Both the position numbers and the translations under genes were made by a program. A stretch of 64,000 bases of DNA. Source: Mesostigma viride. Lineage: Eukaryota > Streptophyta > Mesostigmatophyceae > Mesostigmatales > Mesostigmataceae. The first letter of the stretch is position 1. Each line of letters opens with the position of its first letter. Location of the stretch: contig RPFO01000102.1 in assembly GCA_009746045.1 (NCBI GenBank), positions 814,322 through 878,321 on the forward strand. The letters are read 5' to 3'. Below are positions 1 through 10,754 of the stretch, one piece after another. The notes under the pieces were generated by a model that saw only the letters and a program-made list of their open reading frames with translations, had not been told where the DNA came from and did no database searches.

Positions 1-498
1 GAGACCAGCCACCCCTGCCCTGCACATGGGTGACTGAAGTCCTGGTGACAGGTGACAGGAATATTTCATCCTGCACCTGTGCTGAGCACGTTGTACTAGA
101 CAACATGACAGCACCCATGCCTTACTGCCACTGAACAGTAAGGCCAGGTGGCCCAGGATAGCCACAGTGAACTGGGGTCCTGGGTAACCACCTGTCAAGG
201 GAGCTTTGACCCTCCACTTGAATGGGGGCACCTGAGCCACTGAGCTCAAGGCCATTCCACCAAGGCATACGCCCTAGGGAATAAAGGTGTGAGATACATC
301 CCATGCCCACCTATGAAGGTGTGCATAACGAAATTCCATGGTGTTGAGAAAATCAAAACAGATTTTATTGGGCATAGGGCACGCAGATGTATGAAAACAG
401 ACTCCAACCAACCCCCCTTGCTGGAAGCCACAACCTACCCCTTGGACCTGCCCAAGGGGTACTGGGTGACCTAGGCGGCCCTGGTGAACAGGACCCTG

Positions 499-2289
499 CT
501 AGGCGTCCCCCCTATGGGGCAGGGTTGCCTGCTTGCCATAGGGGTTCATCAAGTGGTACAACAGCTGATATTGTTCAGCTGCCTGCTGAGGCACTTTAGT
601 GAGTGCATCAGCAGCGTTGTGTTTGTCCTCCACGTGACGGGTGGACTCCCAGTAGGTGGACTCCTGTTTCAGGACCACCCAGTCAAGATCAGTGTGGACA
701 GCATAGGGGTTAGCAAGGAAACTGAGGACTGACTGACTGTCAGTGAGCAAGTGTGCCACCACCCCAGCATTGCTGCCTGCTTGCATCTGCAACCAAACCA
801 GCACATGATTCAAGTACCTGGCATGAAGCACTGCTGACACCACTGCCCTGCACTCAGCAGCATTGCTGCTGACAGCCTTGCGTCTATGCAACCGGCTGTA
901 CCATGAAATGAGAGACAAGGGTGCATCATCATTCTGCACAAAATACAAGCCTGACTCCCTTGCCTGCATCTTGGTAATCTGCCTGGACTCCATGGAACTA
1001 TCCATCATAGCTTGGATGTGAATGGTTTTGTGGAGATCCAAGGAGTGCAAGATAAGGGGAGGGCCCTCCTGGAGAGTTTTGGTGATGGCTTTGTGACCTA
1101 CTTGCATCAAGACATCATCATCAACTCTGCTAACCACAGCCAGGTGAGGTGCACACGTTGAGCACAACCACCCCAGCTTGCCTCTAATGGTAGGACAGGC
1201 TCCAGGTTTGATTTTTGTTTGCAAAACCTCCAAGCAGCTGTGCATGTAATCATTGGGAGAGTAGAGTGCACACACCCACTGGTTTTGATGCTGCTGGAGT
1301 TGTAACATTGTGCCACAAAATTTTATGGCAGTGGTGCCCAGCTCTACTTGCTTGCCAATCTCAAAATGCTGTGACACTTGTTGAATAAAATCATCCACAG
1401 CACGCCTTGGCCCAGCAATCAGCTGATCATCCCCATGCCACACAAAGGTGAGAATGCCATGAGGGTGTGGGACCACAAAGAAGCAAGGGTCTATGTCATC
1501 ATATCTAGCCCCTAACTTTTCAAACACAGCCTGAGCTGACATCCTGAAAATGCGAGGAGCTGATTGCAGCCCTTCAACACCTATGTTAGCTTTCAGGTAC
1601 TGCTGAGGGATGTGTTTTGCCCAAACTCTGGGAGTGGAGACTACGTACACCTGACCATGCCACACTTGTTGTGCTATCTCAGGTGAGCCTTTCAGGAAAG
1701 CCCTTTTAATGTCTGTAGCCTTACAGATATAGTCATCCCCATCATTGAGATGACCCACAAAGACAGACAGCAAGATTTTTAGGGATGTTTGCTGAATGCC
1801 TGGCGTGTACAACTCTGCCTCTGTCAGATCAGTGGTGCCCTTGAACTCTGTCACACAAGGTCTAGCATGAAAGATGACTGACCCATCTGCTGCTGGCTTA
1901 TGTTTACACACAAACTTCAGGCGCAAGTGCTTGCACCCTGCAGGCTTTTTGTCAATAGGTGTGACAGGGGGAGTATGAGAAGGACTAAGAGGATCTGGCA
2001 CTACCCATTCTTCCCTGGCCTTGTTAAAGGCCTCCACCCATTTTAGGAATCCTATGTGTGTGCGACAGTCTTGCTCTATCTGTTCATAAGAAAGAGGAGA
2101 CATTTTAGCCACATCATGCTTGCCCAATCCAAATGAGTTGGGATGAAGTTTTTGGTTGTGAACCAGGTCTGCCACACAGGGTTCTTGCCCTGGGGCATAC
2201 TTGGGTGTAGCAAATTTTACAGAAGCAATGTTGGTGTTAAGAAGTTTTTCAAGAGAAATTTTGAAATGATTCAGATCAACACCACCCAT
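499..2289 (-). CDS. Copia-like retrotransposon RT-RNase H ORF
   Basis: This 596-codon frame encodes the reverse transcriptase and RNase H of a Ty1/Copia-type element. The RT begins near residue 120 with KFVCKHKPAADGS, the counterpart of the Copia KWVFKIKR..DG block. It continues through DIKRAFLKG and reaches the catalytic box FVWHGDDQLIAG, with HGDD where YVDD is usual. RNase H follows, with its acidic residues in MMDSS, SNAAECRAV, LLTDSQS and NAADALTK. The ATG at 2289 overlaps the end of the upstream gag-integrase-protease frame by 19 bases in another phase, so expression may need frameshifting or reinitiation. No stop breaks the domain. No matching LTR pair lies in the window, and the 3' LTR probably runs off the left edge. 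Confidence 0.88.
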   Translation of the reverse strand: MGGVDLNHFKISLEKLLNTNIASVKFATPKYAPGQEPCVADLVHNQKLHPNSFGLGKHDVAKMSPLSYEQIEQDCRTHIGFLKWVEAFNKAREEWVVPDPLSPSHTPPVTPIDKKPAGCKHLRLKFVCKHKPAADGSVIFHARPCVTEFKGTTDLTEAELYTPGIQQTSLKILLSVFVGHLNDGDDYICKATDIKRAFLKGSPEIAQQVWHGQVYVVSTPRVWAKHIPQQYLKANIGVEGLQSAPRIFRMSAQAVFEKLGARYDDIDPCFFVVPHPHGILTFVWHGDDQLIAGPRRAVDDFIQQVSQHFEIGKQVELGTTAIKFCGTMLQLQQHQNQWVCALYSPNDYMHSCLEVLQTKIKPGACPTIRGKLGWLCSTCAPHLAVVSRVDDDVLMQVGHKAITKTLQEGPPLILHSLDLHKTIHIQAMMDSSMESRQITKMQARESGLYFVQNDDAPLSLISWYSRLHRRKAVSSNAAECRAVVSAVLHARYLNHVLVWLQMQAGSNAGVVAHLLTDSQSVLSFLANPYAVHTDLDWVVLKQESTYWESTRHVEDKHNAADALTKVPQQAAEQYQLLYHLMNPYGKQATLPHRGDA

Positions 2290-4259
2290 GTCCTGGATGG
2301 ATAGTCTATCACTGGATATGAGACACCAGGGTAACAGAGAAAAGGATCCCCCAACAAAGCATTCCCTTTATAACCTTCCAATACCTGAAAAGGAGTGGGG
2401 ATACCGAGTATAGTCAACATGACCTGACCTAATACCTTGAGGGATGACTGCCCTGAGAAATCAGCCACATGGTGCCAGGGTGAAGGTTCCAAAGGCAAAT
2501 GGGGCACAGCCAGGGCACTGATAATGCTGACCTGGGCTTGTGTGTCCACTGCAACCATAAATGGGCTATTGTCATTCTGCCCAACCTTCCCCACCTTAGC
2601 TGATCCTGCAGCAGTTTGAGCTTTGGCTCTATGAGCTGCTTGTAAAATGCGAACAGCGTCTGCTAGGCTGCGTTTGGAAGGTGCAGCTAGTGGCTGAGCT
2701 ATGTTCACACTTGTAGAGGTGATAGGTTGCTGATCACCTGTTTTGCCAATGTGACCCTCTGCTGCAGGGGGCCAATCCTGCAGTGACTGCCTGCAATCAT
2801 CAAGGGTGACCTGGGTGTCACAGTGGGTGTGGCTCTCACACTCACCAGTGGGTGTTCCAAACAACCACTCACTGGGCAACGCTGGGATGCCAGGCAACTG
2901 TACAGGGCTGTCGGCCAACAGCTCTTCCTCCTCTGCCACGTCTGACACAGTTGGAAAATACAATTTCATCCTGTGAGGTGAACACCTGTGAATTTTTCCC
3001 GTGTCATTGTGTTTAACTAACACTGTCCTGCCAGTGGTGTTAAACTTTAGGATGGTGGCTGGCCCATGCCAGGTACCCACCTTGCCTAGTCCCGACTCCT
3101 TGTAGAATAGGACCTGATCCCCTTCTCTGAAGGTGGGACGTGGATGCTTTGCATCCTTGACAGCTAACCTGCTAGCTGTCTGTGCTCGCTGTGCGTTGTA
3201 GAGGGCTAGTACCTCAGGTGGATAAATGCCTGCATGCAATCCATCTGGTGTAATGACCACCCCTTGTGGGGTTTTCATGAGTGGCCTCCTGTTGAGGACT
3301 TGGCACAACCTGGTGGACCACAGAGCTCTGTCAGCATAGGACCCACTGTCAGCCAGCAGATTGCCATCTTCTTTGGCTACAAGGGTTTTAATGGACCTGA
3401 TGGCCCTTTCAATAATGCCTTGCCTCTCATGATCTTCTAGCCCAGCCAGATCAATAGCCTCACACCCTGGTTCATTGGCAAGACATGTGAACTGCTGATC
3501 CAGTAACAATGCCTCCACAGGGTAGTACCTGGCCTGAGCAATCAAGAGAGCCCTGAGCAACTGTGTCTTGTCCATTCCAGGTAATGGTTCAATGGTTGTG
3601 TACCTTGACCATGCATCTTTAAGTGCCAAGTAAGATTGTCCTTTGATATGAAAGACATCTCCTACCACCCTGCCCTTGCTCTTAGGTGGGGTAGCTACAT
3701 GCCACTTAGGGGGTTTGGGTGCATTGAACTGACAATGCTGGCAGTGGGATCTGACCACCTGGCATGCACGTCTGAGTGCTGCCCCCCCTATTGCTGCTGC
3801 CACCACCTCTGCACTCACTTCATGCCCATAAAGGAAATGCAACTGCAAAGCAAGCTCCTGAAAACTGATCTGAGCATCCTCTGCTGGGGACACTCTGCAC
3901 ACCTTGGGAACCATAGATGTGAAGGTTGGTTTAGAGACATAATCTTCTGAAACCAGCTGTAGCACCTTTCCAGAACTGCTCACTGCTCTGACAGTGGGGC
4001 ATGCAGAAGAAGAAGGTGAAGCAGGCACACTCAAGCCAGCATGAGAGGGAGACTCACACTTCTTGCCGTAAGGAGGCCGCTTGCAGTCCTTGGGGTCACC
4101 GTGGGGCGGCCCGTGGCACTTGTGGCACAGGACGTCCAAATGCCCCAGCTCGTCCACGTTCTTGCGGCAGGTGGGCCGCAGGTGGTACTTCATGCCACAG
4201 CGGGTGCACCGCTGAGAAGACTTGTCCTCCTTGTCCTGCTTCTTGTTGTTGTTGTTGTT

Positions 4260-4304
<45 letters not shown>

Positions 4305-4994
4305 ACTGTTGTTGTTGTTGTTGCTGGAGCTGCCCCCCTTGGAGGGAGACTGCCCCTTACCCTTGCCCTTGCCCCAGCCCCTGCCCTTGCCCTTGCCCTT
4401 GCCCTTGCCCTTGCCCTTGCCCTTAAACATTTGTCCCAGCAGGGACTTGACTTCTGCCATAGTGACAGGTCTCTTGCTCCTGTCTTCCCTCTCCCTATCC
4501 TCCTCCTCCCTCTCTTCCCCCCTGACCCTCTTTACAGAGGTGCCCATGGCCCCCTGGCTAAGGGGAGCCAAGGCCAGCTTGATATAATCCAATGCCTCCT
4601 TCATGTCCTCCCAGTACTTTGCCATTCCTGTTGCAAGCATGGCGTAGGTGTTTTTGTCAAGTTTGAGTTTCTCAAGGAAGGAACGCAGCAAGAACTTGTG
4701 ATCTAGCTGCTGGACATCAGGACGTGCTTTGATGGCTAGCTCATATTTCTTTGTCTCAGCCACATAGTCCACTGATGTGACCCTGTATTCCTCTACCCAC
4801 CTGAATGCCCCATAGATGTCCACAGATGAGGGGGTGGAGAGGAGGTCAGTTAGCTCCTTCATGAAAGCCTCCCAAACTGCCCTAGCCTGCGTGTCCTGCC
4901 ACTTGGGATACCTACGCTGGAAGACAAGAATGAGATTCTGAATCTGAGAAGAGGACTGATGGTAAAATCCCCCTGCATGAGAGATCCAAACCAA
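2271..4994 (-). CDS. Copia-like gag-integrase-protease ORF (unusual order)
   Basis: This is a 907-codon frame. First comes an alpha-helical gag region (about residues 1-150), then a basic tract with a Lys-Gly repeat, an Asn run, and Cys/His clusters (CTRCGMKYH, CHKCHGPPH). The integrase zinc finger (HFLYGH...CQHC) and core follow, with the acidic triad in GDVFHIKG, LLLDQQ and GIIERAIRSIKTL, then an SH3-like tail (GDQVLFY...GTWHGPATI). A retropepsin-like domain sits at the C-terminus (about residues 795-900): FMVAVDTQAQVSIIS, then ALLGDPFL. Copia elements normally place protease before integrase, whereas here it lies between integrase and RT. The protease box reads DTQA instead of D[ST]GA, so activity is uncertain. 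The gag N-terminus continues upstream in other phases. Confidence 0.85.
4244..4424. repeat. Coding microsatellites (GTT)n and (CCCTTG)n
   Basis: A GTT triplet run (about 4244-4323) encodes a poly-Asn tract on the minus strand. It is followed by a CCCTTG hexamer array (about 4360-4423) that encodes alternating Lys-Gly. Both lie inside the gag frame. The long Leu-, Val- and Cys-rich frames on the plus strand here are artefacts of the repeats. Confidence 0.9.
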
Positions 4995-6977
4995 TTCTTG
5001 ACATTCAGTTCCTCCCTAGCCAGCTGCAGAGAGAGAAGTGCATGATTCCCCTGCTCCCTAGTATACCCCTCAGGCAGCCCCCTGACATTAATCCTATCCA
5101 CAGGACGGTTTTCATTGTAAGTGGGCAACCTAGAGGGGGATGCAGGGGGAGAGGGAGAAGATGGTGTTGCTGCTGCAGCATTCACAGGAGAGACCTGCTG
5201 AGAGGGAAGTGCTACTTGAGTGAGCTGAGCAGGATGGGCAAACATGGGCTGTGTAGGAGGGTTAGACAACATAGGGGTGGGCTGGTGGGGGTGTGAGTGT
5301 GTGTCACTTCCCGCCTCCTGCTGCGGGCCTCCTCCCAATCATGGAAGGTGGGAGAGAGGGACACGTCATCGTCAGTAGGGTTAGTAAGATTGTGATGCAA
5401 CCAGGTAGGCAGAGTTAGCCACCTACCCGCCCCTCTCAGGATGGCGTTGTGTAGGAGCTCCAGCAAACGCACCAGACGCACCCTGCTGCCCTGCACCCTC
5501 CTCCCTGAGAGGAGAGCCTGCAGGGCAGGCAGCAGGTCGTCGCACACCCTGCGTGTGCCCTCTTGGAGGTTGGGCAGGCCCAGGATGTGCGTGATGATTG
5601 CACACACCAGGCTGCCCGCCTCCGCGACATGCATCTGCTGGCTCCTGTCGGCCAGCCCACGGAAGGAGGCTGTGGCTGTCTGTATGGCACGCCACACGGC
5701 CTCATCACCAGGGTGATGAAGTCGCGACCTTGCAGGTCGCCCTCCAGCAGTGCTGGTTGCTGCCCAGCTGCGGTGGGACCCTGGGCCCCTCCGGCCCTGC
5801 CAGGGACTTGTCCTTGTGCGACTAGAGGGGGCCTGCCCCCCAGAGCCGCTGGAGGTGCCCGTGACACCCTCCATGGGGGCTGCATCCCCCGCCAGCGCCG
5901 GAGGCGCCGGCGTCGCTGCCGGGGTCCCTGCGACCCCGGGCGCTTGTGTCGCCGCCGGGGTCCCTGCGACCCCGGTGGCCTCCTCAGCCACCTGGCCCCC
6001 CACGCGGGGCGGGGGAGCCTGCGGCTGAGGTTGGACCCTCTGACCTGCCAGAGGGTCCTGGGTGGCTTCACCACCCATGGGCGTGTTGGGGGCGTCTGCC
6101 GCCCCGCGCCCCGTCGCAGGCGGCATCGCAGCCGCCTCACGCCTATCCGGGCCCCAGCCAACTGGCGTGACTTGGGGCCACGCTGGCAACGGAGTCAGCG
6201 CGATCTCTGGTCTGGAGACCACGCGCAGCGCCTCTCTCTGGCGCTGCCTGGACGCCCACTGATCAACAGTGCCGGGGTTGTGCCTCGGCCGATTGGCGAA
6301 ACAGTACAGCCAAACCGCCACCTGAACCAGTGGGATCTGCATCCTAAGACGCCCCTCGATCAGCGAGTGCACCCGATGAACCTCTATCGCGTGTATCTGC
6401 TCATCTGGAAGCAACTGAAAACGATCGAGCAAGATCCGGCCGTTCACCGCAATGAACGCCGGGATGTCGTCCTCCCCAAGGGGGAGAAAATGGGGTGGGC
6501 GCCCGAACATGACCGGGGGCGGAACATGTTCCCCATACCGGTCAATGTCCATGGTGGCCATCTGTCGGCCCACGGAAAGGTTGCCAGACGTCGCAGGTGT
6601 CTGCGACGAAAGCTCAAGCGAAGGCCGAGGCCTCGCAGGCGGCACCTCGCCATCCTCCTCGGAGGAATCACTCCGCTCACGACCCCCGTCACCTGCGACG
6701 GGTGAACGTCGTGCCCGGGGGACCTGCCCCCCAGGTGCCATGGCGGACAAACCGCCAGTGGCAAACGGCCGCCCGCTCGCCATCCCCCGGGCGCCGGGCC
6801 CCACCTGCGGGCCCCGACGCCTGGGTTGGTCAGCGACCACCGTGCGGAAGGGACGTTGGGCGTCACCCTCGCATCGGTGGTGGAGGGCGTGCCCTCCGGC
6901 GAAAGGCGGGGTGAGGTGCGCCTGGCAGGCGCCTTCCCCTTGTTGTTGTTGCCGTTGTTGCCGTTGTTGGAAGCCAT
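4859..6977 (-). pseudogene. Gag N-terminal region of the Copia-like element, frameshifted
   Basis: Upstream of the gag-integrase frame, coding potential continues in three consecutive phases. A start ATG at 6977 opens a low-complexity Asn/Gly/Lys leader. From roughly 6830 the convincing frame is another phase, which runs to about 5290 and includes the stretch LLPDEQIHAIEVHRVHS and a Pro/Ala-rich linker. Near a CA-dinucleotide tract at about 5290 it switches to the phase that is open to 4859, ending in REELNVKNWFGSL, where the next frame takes over. I read this as one gag protein broken by at least three single indels, from decay or assembly error. It could also be a separate upstream ORF fused by chance. 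No family is recognised for the N-terminal part. Confidence 0.5.
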
Positions 6978-7357
6978 ATCTTTTTTTTTTGCTTAAAAAA
7001 AATATCGAACTTTTCAGTCCAAGTTGGATGGAGACTAGGGACGACGAACAACTGCGAAAGCTGAGAGCGAATGATGATTGTATTACAATAATACAATGAG
7101 AGAGAGATGAAAGCTGAGGGCTCAGAATGGAACTGGGCAGACTCGGGTGCTGTGGCACTCCCCAGTGCTACGCCTATATGCCTATGGCGGTGCTACCTGC
7201 AGCACACGACCAGTGGACAAGTGTACACTGCAATGCCATGCGACCACGTCACTAGCATCCAGCTAAGACTCGGCCCGTCAGGCCCGGCTACACCGGACCT
7301 GGCGGGTCGAGCTAGCACCTAGGAACAGTCTGGCACTAACCGCACATCGGTCCACAT

Positions 7358-7401
7358 GACACCTCAGTACCGTACACCCTGCCGTACTGTACTGAGGTGT
7401 C
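7358..7401. other. Hairpin (13-bp perfect arms)
   Basis: The arms GACACCTCAGTAC and GTACTGAGGTGTC lie 18 bases apart in a stretch with no coding signal (7159-7480). No function is assigned. It could belong to the 5' flank of the Copia-like element. Confidence 0.7.
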
Positions 7402-8337
7402 CCGCTCAGCCGCGGTAGGCAATACGCGGCGCGCAGGCCGGAAATCCGTGTGTCAGCCTAAGCATCTCATCTAACTAACACCTCCTAAACTGTCCTCCCC
7501 GGCATGGATGACAAACTGGGACTATGGAGGGCAAGGAACCAAGTAGGAACATGGTATATATAGCTTGCATGCAGTCATGCATGTCAACCATGGTTGGCTC
7601 AGCACATTGTAGTCTTGTCACATCATCATCACAAAGGAAAGCTCAAACAACCATTGGTGCCAGCTATCTACATGCAGTCACACAAATGCAATATCTCCAA
7701 CATCATCATCACTATAACACTTCCATCCCTGCACGATAAAATGCAAAGAAACCATTGGCGGCCCTTCACCGCATGAGCGCTGTGATGCCGCTGCGGCCTG
7801 CGAAGAGAGGGTGCGTCACTCTCAAACAACAAGAAGCGTCCATACGCACAACATCCTTGCCAGAACACGTTTTATGAAATGCCTTATACCTTCCCGAAGA
7901 GCTACAGGCTGCGACTGAAGCGGCCCTGATCATGACATCAACGAAAACAATCTAAAGCTGCCAGGTATTCGACAACACAACGGCACGCGACGGCGAGCTA
8001 GCTGGCGGAAACTGCCCAAAAAGAACGCAAAAAACCTCGAACGATGAGCTCATAGAAGAAAGCACCGATAGCAGATAACATTCGCGACAAAGCTGTACCT
8101 TGCCCTCGTAAATCCCTCGCACAGGCGCGCAACAACAGCCGTTCTTCCATGGACAGGTCAGACACGCAATGCGCAGGTCTGAACAATTACTTACCGATAA
8201 TGGCCGAAAATCTGGCAAAAAGCACCAGCTCGGTTAAGAATTCGATGCAACCGATATTAATGCCTGCTTCACGGTCAGAACAGCCCCCCAAACCGCTATT
8301 TTACAGCCGCTATCATGAATTCTATTTCATTCCGCGC

Positions 8338-8892
8338 AGTTAAGTAATGCAATACGCATTACTTTTGCATACTTGCAAGTATGCAAAAGTAATGCGTATT
8401 GCATTACTTAACTAAAATTGGGCCGCGTGGGGAAATCCGGCGTTCCGCACACACCGCTCGTTACCGAGGTGACTCGATTAATTACGACTCGGCTATTCCC
8501 AGCCTCGCGCCGTAATTCCTATTTCGACTTGGCCTACCCGGCCTCCGCCAAACATAGAAATCCACAAATATTTCGACTCGGCCTCCCAGGCCTACCCGCC
8601 GCAAATATTTCCGCGCCGAAAATATTTGCGGCGGGTAGGCCTGGGAGGCCGAGTCGAAATATTTGTGGATTTCTATGTTTGGCGGAGGCCGGGTAGGCCA
8701 AGTCGAAATAGGAATTACGGCGCGAGGCTGGGAATAGCCGAGTCGTAATTAATCGAGTCACCTCGGTAACGAGCGGTGTGTGCGGAACGCCGGATTTCCC
8801 CACGCGGCCCAATTTTAGTTAAGTAATGCAATACGCATTACTTTTGCATACTTGCAAGTATGCAAAAGTAATGCGTATTGCATTACTTAACT
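8338..8892. mobile_element. 555-bp fold-back element with nested palindromes
   Basis: The whole interval is one inverted repeat: two 273-bp arms meet at a 9-base centre (8611-8619). The outer 76 bases of each arm (8338-8413 and 8817-8892) are themselves perfect palindromes centred on CTTG/CAAG and are identical to each other. The arms translate to the same 92-residue peptide on opposite strands except in the middle, which shows they are essentially perfect. The sequence CGCGC flanks both ends (8333-8337 and 8893-8897) and fits a 5-bp target duplication. There is no transposase, so this is a non-autonomous fold-back transposon or MITE. Confidence 0.85.
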
Positions 8893-9136
8893 CGCGCGAC
8901 CAAAAAATTCAGATTACCCCCCATGCCGATGGCATAAAAAAACAACAGCGATATTGTAAACCAGCTGATTTCCGCCGCAAACTAACATCATATACTCATC
9001 TCCTTTTAGATTCGAGTAAAATTTTTGCATTTCGCCTGCCCTAGTGTGGTAGTTTCGCCTGAACGCAGTCGCCATGGCCACTTCCGCAAGGGGTGCGCGC
9101 ACCGTGCACGTGAAATTTGTGACCTTCGGCTCCGGC

Positions 9137-9162
9137 GCGAATTTTTTGGCGCCAAAAAATTC
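9137..9162. promoter_or_regulatory. Perfect palindrome with E2F-like core
   Basis: A 26-bp perfect palindrome is centred on TTTTGGCGCCAAAA, which matches the symmetric E2F/DP consensus. The paralogous copy (around 18637-18662) keeps the left half and has a degenerate right half. Its place at the presumed 5' end of a minus-strand transcription unit suggests a promoter element. This is an inference from sequence only. Confidence 0.45.
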
Positions 9163-9189
9163 GGGGGTGTCCCGTCCCCTTAAAAGAAA

Positions 9190-9903
9190 AGGCTGGGGGA
9201 ATGGCAATGGCCATTAAAGACATCTGTTCAAGCTTCAAGCTGGAGTGAAGGACATTTCAAGCTACTTCAAGGGTCCCTGGCAGGGGATGTGATCCCTAAA
9301 GAAAAGAAGGGATTGGAGTTAACGTAAAGGATTTACGTTAGATGGATAGAGATTGTTACGCTCTTTCCAGCGGCACCTTGAACGCCTCATTTGGTTAAGG
9401 AACGTAAAAGTTATGACGTTTCCTAGGCTGTGCCGACAGTACCCGGCGCGCCACTGTGGGCGCGTACGGACACAGGATGTACAAGTGTCACTATGACAGT
9501 CCGCAGGACGTTGACAGGACTTGTACAGGACTTGATGGTCAATTGATAGGTAGGCGTGCTGTAGCGCGCCAGGACCTATGAGACAATTGATGCTGAGTAG
9601 CGTACGGATAGGTCCACAGGACTAGCCGTATGGACAATTGATAGATCTGCGCGCCAAAGGCGTGCCAGAGTCTGTGTAATCAATTGATTGATAGTTCAGC
9701 TGTGACAGTGCACTGAGCTGAATACTTGGACGCGTCCCTAGCAACCTATATGTGTGACTTGGTAGCTCTAGGACGCTAGTTCTTGCGTGCACGTTCTCTT
9801 GGCACTGCGACCCTGTCGTCTGTGCTGCGTGCAGCCTTGGAAGTGACGCATGACTTACGTCTGTGTTCTTTATTCTTAAGAAAGGCAACATTCCTGCAAG
9901 AAC
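9190..9903. other. 5' untranslated region of the Gypsy element, no LTR match
   Basis: No coding signal is seen. The 3' LTR at 16756-17448 has no visible counterpart here, so the 5' LTR is missing, replaced or highly diverged. The motif CAATTGAT recurs four times between about 9540 and 9690. Confidence 0.5.
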
Positions 9904-10728
9904 CATGGCGGAATTCAGGGCATTCACTCTCTCACAACTCTCCCCTCTCTCCTATTGGGCTTTCGCCGGTTTCTGTTACCCCAGGATCAGCTTCGCATGG
10001 ATCGGGACGCACTGGCTAACTGTACGCAGGTTGGTTTGACGCTGCCACAGTTCGTGGAGCAATTCACCAACCTTAGAGCCAAGATTCCCCAATGCTCTGA
10101 CGCAGAGGCACTTCACAGACTACTGCATGGCATGGCTCCACACGTGCGACTGGATGTGGACAAGCACTTCTCCCAGTTCGACTACGTGGACTGGCAATGG
10201 GACAAGGTGTTGTCTTATGTGCTCACCCTCTGTCGTGTGCCTGCTTTTTCTGTCAAGTGGGAGCCTGTGGCCACGCCAGTGCCACCCATCAAGAAGTCCC
10301 TGAACCAGCTGGATGACCTCCTGGGGGAGCTCAATGCCTTGGATCCCACCCAGGGTAACTGTTTTATCTGCAACCAGCCAGGTCACTTTGCACGGGACTG
10401 CCCTAGACGGGACCAGTTTCCCCCTGCCACGAGAGGACCTTTTGGCGCCCTGCCATCTCCCAGGCCACCCAGCCTTCCTCCTGGCGTTCCTGCTGGCGAT
10501 CACCGGATGCAGCCAGGGTTCCAGCCCAACTTCCAGCCCTCTGGGAGGTTCCAGTCCCGCGCTCGGCCCTTCAGCAGACAGGATAAGCGTAGGATGGTGA
10601 ACGCTCTCATGCAGCTGCTGGCAGATGAGGAGGATGGGGGGGACGAGGATGAGCCTCCAGCACCACCTGAGCAGCTTCCACCATCAGGCAGTGGAGCACT
10701 CCCAGACCCACCTGAGTCAAAAAACTAG
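9904..10728 (+). CDS. Gypsy chromovirus gag (N-terminus disrupted)
   Basis: The clear gag frame runs from about 9955 to 10728, with its first in-frame ATG at 9997. It contains a helical retrotransposon gag segment (TLPQFVEQFTNLRAKIP... LLHGMAPHVRLDV) and a CCHC zinc knuckle, CFICNQPGHFARDC, which binds nucleic acid. A Pro-rich region and an acidic C-terminus follow. An upstream ATG at 9904 opens a different phase, so a frameshift probably separates the true start from the body. The protein is short for a chromovirus gag, and part of the N-terminal domain seems to be lost. Protease/RT starts 26 bases downstream. Confidence 0.8.
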   Translation, partial: HGGIQGIHSLTTLPSLLLGFRRFLLPQDQLRMDRDALANCTQVGLTLPQFVEQFTNLRAKIPQCSDAEALHRLLHGMAPHVRLDVDKHFSQFDYVDWQWDKVLSYVLTLCRVPAFSVKWEPVATPVPPIKKSLNQLDDLLGELNALDPTQGNCFICNQPGHFARDCPRRDQFPPATRGPFGALPSPRPPSLPPGVPAGDHRMQPGFQPNFQPSGRFQSRARPFSRQDKRRMVNALMQLLADEEDGGDEDEPPAPPEQLPPSGSGALPDPPESKN

Positions 10729-10754
10729 TTGGGTCCCCAGGTCATCCTTCTGTC

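Larger units (their letters stand above)
7480..9190 (-). pseudogene. Unrecognised locus, copy A (paralogue of 17449-18680)
   Basis: This region is collinear, at perhaps 60-65% identity by eye, with 17449-18680. Matching blocks include GGAAACTGCCC (8006 and 18066), TGCGCAGG followed by a GTAAG-type splice donor on the minus strand (around 8170-8200 and 18230-18255), AGCGATATTG (8947 and 18445), CGCCATGGCCAC, and a terminal GTCCCCTTAA. On the minus strand, short peptides before the donor are alignable (NIGCIEF... and NGVVEFV...). A perfect palindromic E2F-like site lies at its right end. It may be a decayed gene family or an unknown transposon. Copy A is interrupted by the fold-back element. 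I cannot name a product. 7159-7480 and 7740-7950 show nothing else. Confidence 0.4.

Noticed and set aside
1-498. 3' LTR of the Copia-like element
   Set aside because: No counterpart is visible at 7000-7500, and the left end may be cut by the window, so no LTR is annotated.
4001-4706. Leu-, Val- or Cys-rich frames on the plus strand
   Set aside because: They arise from the GTT and CCCTTG microsatellites inside the gag frame on the minus strand.
8418-8812. Two 92-residue frames with almost identical peptides on opposite strands
   Set aside because: They are the two arms of the fold-back palindrome read from each side, not genes.
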